Source: Alisma plantago-aquatica
Lineage: Eukaryota; Streptophyta; Magnoliopsida; Alismatales; Alismataceae
Direction of reading: 5' to 3'
NCBI GenBank assembly: GCA_963693085.1
Contig: OY856412.1
Coordinates: forward strand, 1,060,410,244-1,060,474,243
Length of the DNA stretch: 64,000 nt
Under the pieces are notes generated by a model, which was given only the letters and a program-made list of their open reading frames with translations, did no database searches and was not told where the DNA came from. Positions 47,732-58,750 of the stretch are shown here, in pieces. Positions within the stretch are counted from its first letter, which is position 1. Each line of letters begins with the position of its first letter. Made by a program: the position numbers and the translations under genes.

Positions 47732-48064
47732 TAGAGTCAAATAAAATACAGTTGAGATATGATCAAATGCTTATTTTTTCAAATTATATTGTCTTATCTC
47801 AACTTAATAAAAGGTTTCATGCATTATGGTAATTTTCTAAAATATTGTACTGAAACAGAAACTTGGTCGGTCGAAGTATTGTCAACCGAACATAAAATCG
47901 GTCGAACTTTTGTTGACCGACCAGACGCCTGTAACAAATTAAATCTACAGCAACAAAACATCAACTTTCTCGATTGACGATTAGCCGACCGAGAGAGATG
48001 TCGGTCGAATAATTGTCGACCGACTGAAGTTCTGAGTCAGATTTTTTATTCAGTCTGTAATTAA
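47732..48064 (+). other. Spacer between gag and protease carrying the LTR hairpin motif
   Basis: It has stops in all frames. Pairs of TCGGTCGA / TCGACCGA-type arms (for example GTCGGTCGA at 48000-48008 with TCGACCGAC at 48016-48024, and others around 47867-47925) repeat the motif of the LTR. TGGGTCCCAAAACC at about 47707 and TGGGTACCAAAACC at about 48093 bracket the region like a short direct duplication. It may be a decayed insertion or a removable spacer. Confidence 0.55.
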
Positions 48065-48673
48065 ATGATTCTAACCATACCGGACCATCACATGGGTACC
48101 AAAACCTACATTTTAATGCAGGATTGGGTGGTTGGCAGTGGATGTTCCAAACATATGACCGGGAACAAGGATGCATTTCAAACTTTTAAAGAAAAGAAAA
48201 GTGGAACAGTCACCTTTGGAGACAATGGTAAAGGTAAAATCGTTGGAATAGGTAATATTGGTACAAACCTCGAAATAAAAAATATTCTACTCGTTGATGG
48301 TTTGCACCATAATTTGATAAGTGTTAGTCAATTATGTGACAGTGGATATGTTGTTCTATTTAACAAAAACTGCTGCAAATTATTAATAGAAAACACTACA
48401 AATTTTGTCTATGAAGGAAAAAGAGTTGGAAATCTTTATATTCTTAGACCTAACTCTATGAAATATGTAGTAGGAAAATGCTTGCTAGCAAATGAAAATA
48501 CTTTACAACTATGTCATAAAAAGCTAGGACATGCTAGTTCACATGTTATCAAAATCGTGGTTTGCCTACTTTATCCTTTGATGAAGTTGAAAAATGTGAA
48601 CCATGTACTTTGGGAAAGCAAACAAAAACCTCTTTTAAACCTAAACATGTACTTAGCACCAGTAGATCTTTAG
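48065..48673 (+). pseudogene. Copia pol part 1: protease and gag-pre-integrase domain
   Basis: Protease would cleave the polyprotein. The active-site block reads WVVGSGCSKHMTGN, where the family has D-S-G; the Asp codon position (48134-48136) is now Gly, so protease activity should be lost. The gag-pre-integrase zinc domain follows, with [13 protein letters not shown] (residues about 147-160). The frame then leaves the polyprotein: a one-base loss in the A-run near 48551-48555 moves the continuation into the frame that opens at about 48562. Residues after about 162 of this frame are out of register. Confidence 0.85.
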
Positions 48674-50244
48674 AATTAATTCATATGGATTTATTTGGAC
48701 CCATGAGAACACAATCTATTGGTGGCAAAAGATATTGTTTTGTTATTGTTGATGATTATAGTAGATATACATGGGTACAATTTCTTGCAACCAAAGATGA
48801 TACTATTCATGTTTTTATAAAATTTTGTTCCAAGATTGAAAACTTATTACAAAGAAAAATATGTACCATTAGAAGTGATCATGGTGGAGAATTTGAAAAT
48901 CATGTATTTGAAGAATTTTGCACATCTCATGGGTACACTCACAATTTTTCTGCTCCACGCACTCCACAACAAAATGGCATAGTTGAAAGGAAAAATCGAT
49001 CATTACAAGAAATGGCTAGAACTATGATGCTCGAACATAACACACCCAAAACATTTTGGGCTGAAGCTGTAAACACCACATGCTATGTGTTAAATAGAGT
49101 AACTGTTCACTCCCATTTGAAGAAAACTCCATATGAAATAATACATTCTAAGAAACCTAGAGTTGACTATTTTCATACCTTTGGATCCACATGCTATATT
49201 TTAAATACCAAAGATGATAGAGATAAGTTTGATTCTAAATCACATAAAGCATTCTTTTTGGGATATTCTACCTCTAGGAAAGCATTAAGAGTCTACAACA
49301 CTATCTCTAGAAAAGTTGAGGAATCTATTCATGTCTCTTTTCATGAAGAGTCCAAATCAGAAAATTTTGAAATAATTGATCTCACTAATCAATTCGAAAA
49401 CTTAAACATACCAAATGATAGTGAGAAAGATACTACAAACAATAACCAAGCCAAAACACAACCTATACCTAGACTTACTAAGGATCATCCTCAAGAATTA
49501 ATTATTGGAAATCCAAATGATAAAGTAAAAACTCGGTCTTCCTTTAAGGATGTCGCAAACATGGCTTTTGTTTCTATTATTGAACCTAAGAAGATATCTG
49601 AAGCTCTTAAAGATGACTATTGGATAATAGCAATGCAAGAAGAATTAAACCAATTTACTAAAAATGATGTATGGGATTTAGTTCCTAAACCACAAGATAA
49701 AACCATCATTGGAACTAAATGGGTTTTTAGGAATAAGCTAAATGAGGCAGGAGAAGTAATAAGGAATAAAGCTCGGTTAGTAGCACAAGGATATAATCAA
49801 CAAGAAGGAATAGATTTTGATGAAACGTATGCACCAGTAGCTAGACTTGAAGCTATTAGAATGTTACTAGCTATTGTTGCACATAAAAACATCAAACTTT
49901 ACCAAATGGATGTAAAAAGTGCATTTCTAAATGGAATCATTCAAGAAGAAGTATATGTTGCCCAACCACCTGGTTTTGAAATACCAGAAAAAGGTGACTA
50001 TGTTTATAAACTTAAGAAAGCACTTTATGGTTTAAAACAAGCACCTAGGAACTGGTATGAAAGGCTCAAGACATATCTTTTTGTTAATGGTTTTTCTATT
50101 GGAAATTCAGATTCTACTTTATTTTTCAAAACATATACAGCTGATTTTCTAGTTGTTCAAATATATGTTGATGACATTATTTTTGGAGCTTCTAATGAAT
50201 CGTCGTGCACACAATTCAGTGACATTATGCAAAAAGAATTTTAA
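48562..50244 (+). pseudogene. Copia pol part 2: integrase and most of reverse transcriptase
   Basis: It opens with CEPCTLGKQ, the second half of the integrase zinc site. The integrase core shows D43 (HMDLFGP), D106 (RSDHGGEF) and E142 (NGIVERKNR), a correct D,D-35-E spacing. Reverse transcriptase follows: [60 protein letters not shown] and the catalytic YVDD (residues 535-538; 50164-50175). The frame has no internal stop for 560 codons. It ends in TAA at 50242 inside the reverse transcriptase block MQKEF-MSLMGEL, a single nonsense change. All catalytic residues of integrase and reverse transcriptase that I can locate are intact. Confidence 0.92.
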
Positions 50245-51100
50245 ATGAGCCTCATGGGTGAACTAACTTTCTTTCTTGGTTTCCAAATTAAACAAACCCC
50301 TGCCGGGATCTTTATAAACCAAGAAAAGTATACTAAAGAACTCTTAAAACGTTTTGGGATGGATCAGTGCAAACATGCTACTACTCCTATGGCCACTTCT
50401 ATTAAGATTGATAAGGATGAAAATGGGGAACCTATTGATGATTCCATATATAGAGCCATGATTGGTAGTTTGCTTTACTTAACTGCTTCTAGACCAGACA
50501 TCATGTTTTCCGTTGGTCTTTGTGCTCGATTTCAATCGCAACCTATGCACTCTCATTTTCAAGCAGTTAAACGAATTCTTCGATACTTAGCCGGCACTAC
50601 ATGTTTTGGTTTATGGTATCCAAAAGGACAATCCTGGGATTTTAAAGCTTATACTGATGCTGATTATGCTGGTTGTCGACTTGATCGCAAGATCACTAGT
50701 GGTGGCTGTTTCTTGTTAGGGAGAGCTTTAATATCTTGGTTTAGCAAGAAACAAAACACGGTTGCCCTCTCTACAACTGAAGTTGAATATATGGCAGCCG
50801 GATCTTGTTGTGCTCATGTGCTTTATATGCAACAAGTGTTAAACGATTATGGTTTTACTCTTTCATCTACGCCTATCTTTTGTGACAACACAAGCGCTAT
50901 AAACTTAGCACACAATCCCATTTTACACAGCTGAGCTAAACATATTGAAATCCGTCATCACTTTTTAAGGGATCATATTTCTAAGAATCATGTTTCCCTT
51001 CATCATGTTGATACGGAAGATCAATTGGCTGATATTTTTACAAAACCGCTTCCACTAGACCAATTCAACAAAATAAGGAAGCAACTGCTTATCACTCCTT
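50245..51100 (+). pseudogene. Copia pol part 3: end of reverse transcriptase and RNase H
   Basis: It continues the same frame after TAA 50242: LGFQIKQTPAGIFINQEKYT, then RNase H with YTDADYAGCRLDRKITSG (about 50650-50703), STTEVEYMAAGSCCAH and FCDNTSAINLAHNPILHS. TGA at 50932-50934 interrupts HS-AKHIEIRHHF, a change that fits CGA to TGA by deamination. The last part, LADIFTKPLPLDQFNKIRKQ (about 51030-51088), is the usual C-terminal signature of copia pol. Apart from the two stops the domain looks complete. Confidence 0.9.
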
Positions 51101-51492
51101 TGAAGATGTTTTCTTTGATATTTTTGCTTCTTAACAATGTCGTTTATTTGCATCATTTTGGCTTTAAATGGACATTTTTTTAAATTAACGGGACATCTAA
51201 TTAAGGGGGAGTTTTTTTTCTTTTTAAACGGATATCTTTTTGAAATGACAAAGGGGGAGAAATAAATATAAATGCAAAACTCAATCAATGAGTTTCATAA
51301 ACAAACTCTTGGCTTTACATTGAAAGTTGCTATATTCCCTAAAGAATTGGATTTCATGTTCCATAATTCATGGGGAATAATAAGCACACATTTTATAAAC
51401 AAGAGAAGAAATTTACAAAGGTAATTTTCAGGTATGAAACTCACATGTTTTATATTTTCTTATTTTATATTTAGGAAATGTTTGTCATCTTC

Positions 51493-51506
51493 AAAAAGGG
51501 GGAGAT
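51493..51506 (+). promoter_or_regulatory. Copia polypurine tract
   Basis: AAAAAGGGGGAGAT, directly before the TGTTGGC start of the 3' LTR. Confidence 0.9.
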
Positions 51507-52930
51507 TGTTGGCTAAATGGACATCTGTAAATCCCTTTGTTTTGATAATGACAAAGATTTCATTCTTGTTGATCTAACGTGCTACTTGAGTGTTGCAGGA
51601 ATAAGGTGAATGACAAAGCACTAGATCTATATGCTTGAATGATTGTAAATGTCATGAAATGTAATCAATTGTAAACTTGTACAAATATATAATGTACAAG
51701 TACTTAGACTTCATGTAAATCAAGCGTTAGATCTTCCCTAGCTAAACACCACATTTAGATAGGTCATATCCTTCAATAGTGTCACATATGCACACTCATA
51801 CACACACTTAATGTCTTTATTTGAAACATTGAAACAAGGTCTATCTCGGTCGACAAAATCCTCGACCGAGACACTCTCGGTCGACAAATTTCTCGACCGA
51901 GAAAGACCCAAGTAGTCGTTAGACACAGCTGACAAGGTAGTTGGCAGTTGGAGATAAACGTTGCAAAACACTTGATCCAGAGAGCCTGTCGGTCGACAAA
52001 ACTTCGACCGAGTAGGTGTCTCGGTCGACCATTTCTCGACCAAGATGGACTCTGACAGCAACTGCAGAATTAATTAACTAGTCGTTGTTAAAGCAACTAA
52101 CTTATACCTAACGGCTAATTAAGCACTTAGAAACCCCTAGAAAGTGTCTAGAACGCCCTTAAGCACTTGTAGGACATTCCTATAAATAGGACATGCCTTA
52201 GGACACCTAAACTCACTTGGTTTTACACTTGAGCAATCTTTGAGCATACACTTACATTGAGCAACCTGTTTGTGAGCAATTGAGCATATTGACAACTGGC
52301 TACTTCTTCTCTCAGCTCAAATTTCGTGTCCTATAGGCTAGCATCTTCTATCCACAGCAATCACAATTCCATACACATTGGTTAGGAGATCTACACGCTT
52401 GATCTAGGCAAATCAAGCCTTGTGCTTCAAAGGATAAGTTGTAATTTCCTTTTTCCTTTCTTGTTCACTATTATTGTTTGTACTCTCCTTGCTACTCCTA
52501 GGTTGGAGGCTGCGGATTGGAAAGGTTGGAGATCTTCTTGGTGAAGAAGTGGACCTTGAGCTACTTCAAGAAGGCTGGTGCAACGGGAGGTTACTTCTAA
52601 AAAGGAAGGCTACTTCAAGGGGGAGCTTGGAGTTACTTCAAGAAGGATACCTCGGGTTGGTGCATCTACTTCAAGTGAAGGCTGTTCAAGGGGTGTAAGA
52701 AAGTATTGTATTTTGTGTAATTCCTTGTGAAGGTAATAAAATTGATACTTTCAAAATCCCGGTTGGGTAAGCAACCGGGTAGTGGACTGACAACCTTAGT
52801 ATTTGCTAAGGTTGGAACCACTCTAAACCCTTTGTCTCCTTCTTGATTTCTCATTTGTGGTTGTTTGAGTTAAATTATTGTTAAATTAGTTTAAAACCCT
52901 ATTCACCCCCCCCCCTCTAGTGGTTTTTCA
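51507..52930 (+). repeat. Copia 3' LTR (1424 bp)
   Basis: It starts TGTTGGCTAAATGG and ends GGTTTTTCA. It differs from the 5' LTR by scattered substitutions and small indels (about 3 bp near 51625 and the length of the C-run near 52908). TATA box at 52181-52188. Confidence 0.92.
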
Positions 52931-54489
52931 ATCCCTAGCATTATCCTCAAGTTTTTATTTTGCATGGCAAGATAAAGATGGAGTACATGCAAGAACATGT
53001 TTCAATCCATGCATGGCCGGGTGGAACCTACTAGTAGTAAGGTGATGACACCTCTTACACTCTCTCCCATAAACCTCAAGTATATATACCCTTCCTTTCA
53101 CCTCTTAGTGACATTTTTCGAATTCTACCACCTCCTTGCTCTTAGATATCGTTCTTAGAGTCCTGGTATCGTGCATAGGTGATGTGGTATCATGTATAGG
53201 GCTTGGGTATCGGCCATAGCAAGTGGTATCTGTCATAGCATGTTGATATCGGCCATAGCAAGTTGATATCGGCCAAATAAAGTGATATTGGCCACAAGTA
53301 AAGGGAATATCATCCAAAAGTGAGGGCATATTGTGCATGAGTAGTGAGGTATTGTGAAAATGTGCTAAAGGTCAAGAAGGAGCTCAAACCTTAACCCTAA
53401 GGTAAGTCCATGATCATCTTCAACCTTAGATTGAAGCATGGATCTAGGGTTATGATCTTCCTTTCTTTTCTTCTTCACCAAGTTCTTAACTAGGGTGATT
53501 CCTTGTATATGGAGTTATGAACGTGCCTTGGACTTTTTATAAGTCATCTTCAACCTTAGGAATATGGAGCTTTGGAGATTGGAGCTTTGAAGTTGTTCTT
53601 AAGGCGGGTTATATAACTTGAACCCAAACATGTTATTATTCACCATCTTTCTTACTATACATGATGATCTACTTTCAATTCCAAATTTTCTTGAATACTT
53701 GATATATTTATGAGTTCTAGTAGTTTCTTATACATGTTATCCTTGTACTAGAACAAGTAGAACAAAGGTCTAGAGCTTGAAGATGATGGTATCGCCTTAT
53801 AAAGTGATATCGGGTTCAAGTACACAAGCAAGCACCTATTTTCCCGATATGGTGTGAAACACACACACACACACCTCTTTGCCTGATATGGTGTGACACA
53901 CACACACACACCTCTTTTCCCGATATGGTGTGAAGCACACACACACCTCTTTGCCTGATATGGTGTGAATCACACATACACCTCTAAAGTGATATGGTAA
54001 GCAAACACACACCTCTTTTCCTGATATGGTGTGAAGCACACACACCTCTTTTCCCGATATGGTGTGAAGCACACATACACCTCTAAAGTGATATGGCAAG
54101 CAAGCATACACCTATTTTCCCGATATGGTGTGAAGCACACATACACCTCTTTCCCGATATGGTAAGCACACATACACCTCTAAAGTGATATGGGTAGCAA
54201 GCATACACCTCAAAATTGATATTGGGTTAATCATACACCTCTAAATCGATATTGGGTTAAGCATACACCTTTTGGATGATATGGTGTTGAGAACACATCT
54301 CTAAAATGATATGGTGGGTAACCCAATACACTAGATGACAAAAGTGGTAAGGTGGTTAATACCCTAGAACATGTGATGGCCAATACACTAAAGTATGATG
54401 TGGCCAATATCTTCAAGTGAGGTGAGGATGTTATATCCATGTATGGTGAAGGTAATACACCATATGATTGGAAGGGTTGATACCTTGAT
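52931..54489 (+). repeat. Element B 3' LTR, segment 3
   Basis: Resumes the alignment with 35699 onward, beginning with the copia target-site copy ATCCC, and continues to the position matching 37238, where element D starts. It holds the GGTATCGGCCATAG repeats (about 53150-53350), the conserved block (53571-53625) and the GATATGG/ACACACC array (about 53830-54215). Confidence 0.85.
53830..54215. repeat. GATATGGTGTGAAGCACACA tandem array in B 3' LTR
   Basis: Counterpart of 36588-36960, with a different number and order of long and short units, so the array has changed length since insertion. Confidence 0.85.
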
Positions 54490-55182
54490 TGTAACATCCC
54501 TGACCTGGGTTATGAGATAACCCTAGGTGTTTTTCTTAATTATGTAATTAAAAACTTGTGATTATCTTTTGGTATGTAATTAAAGCTTCTGAGGAACATA
54601 TATTTCCATTTCTGCCCTTTTTAAACAATGTTGTAATATTGTTTTGTTAAAAGTGGACCTATGTGCAAATTACCCAATTAGAGGGGTTAACTTGTAAATT
54701 GCACATGTTAAGATGTTCCTCTGATGATGAGACATCATGAGAATGAATATGATGAAGTGTTATGGATTCTCCAAGCTCGGGCACCAAGATGCAGCTTGTA
54801 GAGCAATCCTTGTGCTTTAAAACCCTAGTTTTGGTGTAAAGTGCAATTTACCCAAAACATAGGGTGCAACATGTAAAATATACCTTCTAGAGTATCTTTC
54901 ATAACTCTTGGCATCAACTAGAGTAAAAATGATGAAGAGGGCACTTCATTTGAATAATCAAATAAGAAGGATAACCCTTATAATTAAATAACCAAGTTGT
55001 AAGCAAAATGACCCTTTTATGTGTGCAACTTAGTAAGATGTTTGGCTTCTTTTCCTCTAAACCTTGGTTAAAGGAGGAGTTTTGCTTAAGTATAGAAAGG
55101 AGAGACGTGCCTAGGAAGAGGAGAGGGACCTGTTTGAGAAATAGAAGAAATGATTGTCCTTATCTTGAAAATATGCCCAAAG

Positions 55183-55190
55183 TATATAAA
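55183..55190 (+). promoter_or_regulatory. TATA box of D LTR
   Basis: TATATAAA followed by CGCATCTTC, about 690 bp into the LTR. Confidence 0.65.
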
Positions 55191-55473
55191 CGCATCTTCT
55201 TTACTAAGCAAGGGATCATTCCCTTCACTTTTCTTCTTATCTCTTTGTTGTGGCCGACTAAGAAGGAGCTCAGGAGCAGAGGAGAATGGCCAAGCTGAAT
55301 TGGGTAAGCTATGATCACCATCTAACTCAAAATCATGGAGGAAGTCTTGCTACAAGGTTGGTTTGATAGTCTTTCTTACATAGTTCTTCCTTCTAGCCAT
55401 CTTCTCCAACCAATTCTTGAGGAAGGAACCTTGGACAACCTGTGGAGCTCAAGCTACCATTAAAGCTTCGAAT

Positions 55474-55520
55474 CTTGGAGCTCTATAGCCAACTCTAAGG
55501 CGGGTTTTATAACTCTAAAC
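55474..55520 (+). promoter_or_regulatory. Conserved LTR block after the TATA site, D copy
   Basis: TTGGAGCTCTATAGCC, then TAAGGCGGGTTTTATAACTC and TAAACC. Confidence 0.55.
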
Positions 55521-55669
55521 CTTAAAGCTTTGATTATGCATCTTCTTTTCTTGCAAACATTGCTTGTTCTTCTTCCCTTCATACTTCTAAGTGTTCTTGC
55601 AACCAAAACCATGAAGAACAGACCATGATCTTGAGGTAGAAGAAGGTGGGCGTTAGTTCCAAAGTTATT

Positions 55670-56790
55670 TTAGCAAACGGTCCTCCACCCCTTGGCCGTT
55701 TGGTTGGGTTGACCAAGCATTGACCGTTTGGGTATCTGCTGTACATATTATGAACTAATCACCCACCAATAATTATTAACAAATTCCAAGTAAATCACAA
55801 GTTGAAGGCACTTTAGTCACCTAAACCCTAATCGGGTTCATTGCTGATTTCAATGGACCAATCATGTTGAAGTTTGGGTTGAGTGACCCAAACGGTTTCA
55901 AAACCGTTTGGGGATCACCCAAATGGTCTCAAGACCGTTTGGTGATCACCCAAGACCGTTTGGAGGTCTACGGTCAAGTAGGGTTGATCAATTGAAGGTC
56001 CAATCACATCAAGTTGATGAATAATTAAAGTGCTGATTTTGTGACTTAATTAGGGTTCAACCCTTAAGTGAATGACTTAGTTTTTGATGAATTTATGGGC
56101 AAACGGTCTCAAGACCGTTTGGAGGATGTCCAAACGATCCCAAGACCATTTGGGGTCAGGTCATGACCCAATTGAGTGATGGTTCAATGGGCTCAACATC
56201 AATTAGACTCATGTTGATGTATGTTGAAGGTTGATCGATTCCAAACCCTAATCCAATTGGTCTCAACCCTAATTGGTTATCAATTGAGGGTCAATTGAGT
56301 GTCAAATTAGTAAAGGATTAACCTAATTGACTTAATGGATAAGTGGCTAACAAGTACAAGAACATTTGAGGGGTTCAACATTGAAAACCCTAACTCAATT
56401 GGAAGTGTTGATACACTTTTTGGTCCATGCGGTTTTGAGGGTGTTTAGACCAAACGGTCTCAAGACCGTTTGGGGCCAAACGGTCTCAAGACCATTTGGG
56501 GCCAAACGGTCTCAAGACCATTTGGGACCAAACGATCCCAAGATCGATTGGTGACCATGCGGTTTCAAGGTCGATTTGCCCATGCGGTTTCAAAGTCAAA
56601 GTTGGCCAAACGGTCAATGGAACCAAATGGTCTTCACCTCACCTAGGGAAAACGGTCTTGAGTGTGTACTTTACCAAATGGTTTCAAAAGTCAACAAACG
56701 GTCAACAACCCCAAACGGTTTCAAAACCATTTGGAGGTTGAAAGTGCAAGACCGTTTGGGGTTCAATTATGTTAAGAACATTTGATGGTT
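55670..56790. repeat. AAACGGT/ACCGTTT palindromes in D LTR
   Basis: About twenty copies. The clearest is at 56450-56473: arms CCAAACGGTCT and AGACCGTTTGG around CA, a perfect 11-bp inverted pair. From 56450 to 56545 the unit is tandem with a period of about 28 bp. The cluster lies downstream of the TATA box, so the RNA would be able to form serial hairpins. Confidence 0.85.
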
Positions 56791-58010
56791 TGAAGGTTAA
56801 GATGGTTTAGTAGTTGTTTAACCTAAACCCTAAAGATACCTAAAGTCATTAAGGGGTTAAGTAATTAGTATATTAACACATGTTATGGTCAATAGAGAAG
56901 ATTACCAAAGTACCCTTGAAGGGTTTAAGTAGACAACACCTCTTGACCAAGTAAACCCTAATGATCACAATGGTGATGACATGACTTATAATATCAAAGT
57001 TGGTTTGACCTAACCTAATCAAGAGTGATGTAAACATCATCTAGAAATAAGAGGAGATAAAACACTCCTAATATGAATGAGAATCAAGTAAAATACCTTC
57101 AATATGTATGAATGTACATAATTAGGGTATGATCCTTCATACTGAGATCATGGAAACCCTAATTATGGTGATTAACGAATCTTAACCTGATTTGAAGGCA
57201 CTAATGATAGTAATCTTCATACATGATGATGGTATAACCCCAATTCACTGTGAAGTGAATAGTAAACCCTAATTTTAGGGTAATAACATGTAATGTGAAT
57301 AGTAAACCCTAATTCAGGGTGATATGATGAAATGAATAGTAAACCCTAATTCCAGGTTATGTTTTTAAGCATGAAACTTCATGATTGAAGTATGAGATAA
57401 GGAATCACTATTCCTAATTAAAATAAAGGGGTTGAATAACCCTAATTGAAATAAATAGGGAAAACCTAACCTTGTTGAAGGCATGATGGTACATCCCTTG
57501 AATTGAAAGATTATCTCTGCCTTATAAATTGCTGATATAGAGATAAATTTCCTATTATCAAATATATTGACCATGCAGGTTCTTATAGAGAAGTGATCAT
57601 AGCCAGATAAGGGTTATGATATCATATTCATTGAAAGCATGTTATAAGCTTTATGAATAGTGACATACTATGTTGCCTGGTTTAAGGGGAAACACATGAG
57701 ATTGATGGGTTGTAAGAGCCATGAGCAATATCTACATTATTATAATCAAGGTCATGCTGATTAGATGACTTATGATGAGATGGTTAAGAAATGATAACTA
57801 ATGAGTAATGAACTTGATACATTTAGTATTCTTTCTTTATAGCAGTTGTTTTAATGGTTAATGATTGAAAACATGCCTGATGCTAAAAGAATGCTAAAAT
57901 GTACTTAAATAATCAAGTCTAATAATATCACGTAGAGCCCTGATCATAGATCCATCATTGTCAGTAGTTTAATGATGGTGAAATAGGTTTTCCTAAGGGA
58001 ACTCCTGGAG

Positions 58011-58060
58011 AACATACTTTTGAGTATGTTGGGGTTATGGACGTGAATATCCTTACGTCC
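58011..58060 (+). promoter_or_regulatory. Two adjacent hairpins conserved in LTR types B and D, D copy
   Basis: Hairpin 1: AACATACT-TTTG-AGTATGTT (58011-58030). Hairpin 2: GGACGTGA-ATATCC-TTACGTCC (58039-58060). Compared with B, two stem pairs of hairpin 1 and one of hairpin 2 change on both sides and stay paired. Confidence 0.7.
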
Positions 58061-58679
58061 TAATGTAGGATTTGATGTAAGATGTACCTTTAATCCATAA
58101 ATCCTTCATTATATGTTTATGTCGGGATGATGTATCACTAATCTCCCGATGATGTTGTTAGTGCCGCATCGGTGTGAGATAAACAAGAAATCCCTCGATG
58201 GCGAAGAGAGTACAGAATGCCATTGTGACTCTAATAGCGAAGTTGCCAGAATACCCTGGAAAGCTATTATAGCAGAGACACGAGATGTCCTGCATGTTGA
58301 TCCTCACACTGAATGAGGAAGATGAGGTCATAAGAATCTGGCTCTTTTGATGAACTATGTATGGTACCGATGCAATTTCGTAATGGTCGGTTGGAGTATG
58401 AGCGGTATACCTCATCTCTGCAGGGCATAATAATGTTTGGAGAACATAATCAGCCTTTAGCATAACTGCTTAGGTAGAACTACGAGAAACAATGATTGAT
58501 GTTACATTGTTTATAATGTTCTAACTGAGTAACTAGTACATATATTCTTTATTGAGATATGCCTTGATATTCAATCAAGTTATAATTGAAATGTTGCCTT
58601 ACTTGACATTAAACCTGCTATTAAATGTTTATAATGTTGCTTATTATTATTCTTTACTGCAATAACAAAGCTTCTAGCG

Positions 58680-58750
58680 GAGAGTTATAACTCTCGTTGG
58701 GACAATTATTCAAATTGTCTCACCCCCGTGGGATTCGAATTTTTAGGTGG
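58680..58750 (+). promoter_or_regulatory. Conserved LTR module (twin palindromes then TTTTTAGGTGG), D copy
   Basis: GAGAGTTATAACTCTC is a perfect 16-bp palindrome; GACAATT-ATTCA-AATTGTC (58701-58719) is the second hairpin; CTCACCCCCGTGGG and TTTTTAGGTGG follow. Confidence 0.75.

Larger units (their letters stand above)
44536..52930 (+). mobile_element. Complete Ty1/copia (SIRE/Maximus-like) retrotransposon, inactivated
   Basis: It is flanked by the 5-bp duplication ATCCC (44531-44535 and 52931-52935), with the empty site at 35699-35703 in the sister LTR of B. It has two 1424-bp LTRs that are near-identical by eye, a tRNA-Met primer site, gag, protease, integrase, reverse transcriptase and RNase H in the copia order, and a purine tract. 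The high LTR similarity indicates a young insertion. Stops in gag and pol, a frameshift and a lost protease Asp make it non-autonomous. The large gag with a charged, coiled tail suggests the SIRE/Maximus lineage; I see no env-like frame between pol and the 3' LTR. Confidence 0.92.
34918..54489 (+). mobile_element. Element B: non-autonomous long-LTR Ty3/gypsy retrotransposon, heavily invaded
   Basis: The 5' LTR (34918-40081) starts TGTAATGACCTTGACC and ends CGTTACA. It is followed by a primer site (40087-40098), a defective gag (40215-40860), about 2.1 kb of non-coding DNA, a purine tract and a 3' LTR that starts TGTAATGACCC at 43022. The 3' LTR is interrupted by a hAT-like element, a copia element and gypsy LTR D. 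Only the part matching 34918-37238 is present before D; the rest should lie beyond C outside the window. No reverse transcriptase or integrase is seen in the internal domain. Internal structure and many blocks match element A. Confidence 0.85.
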
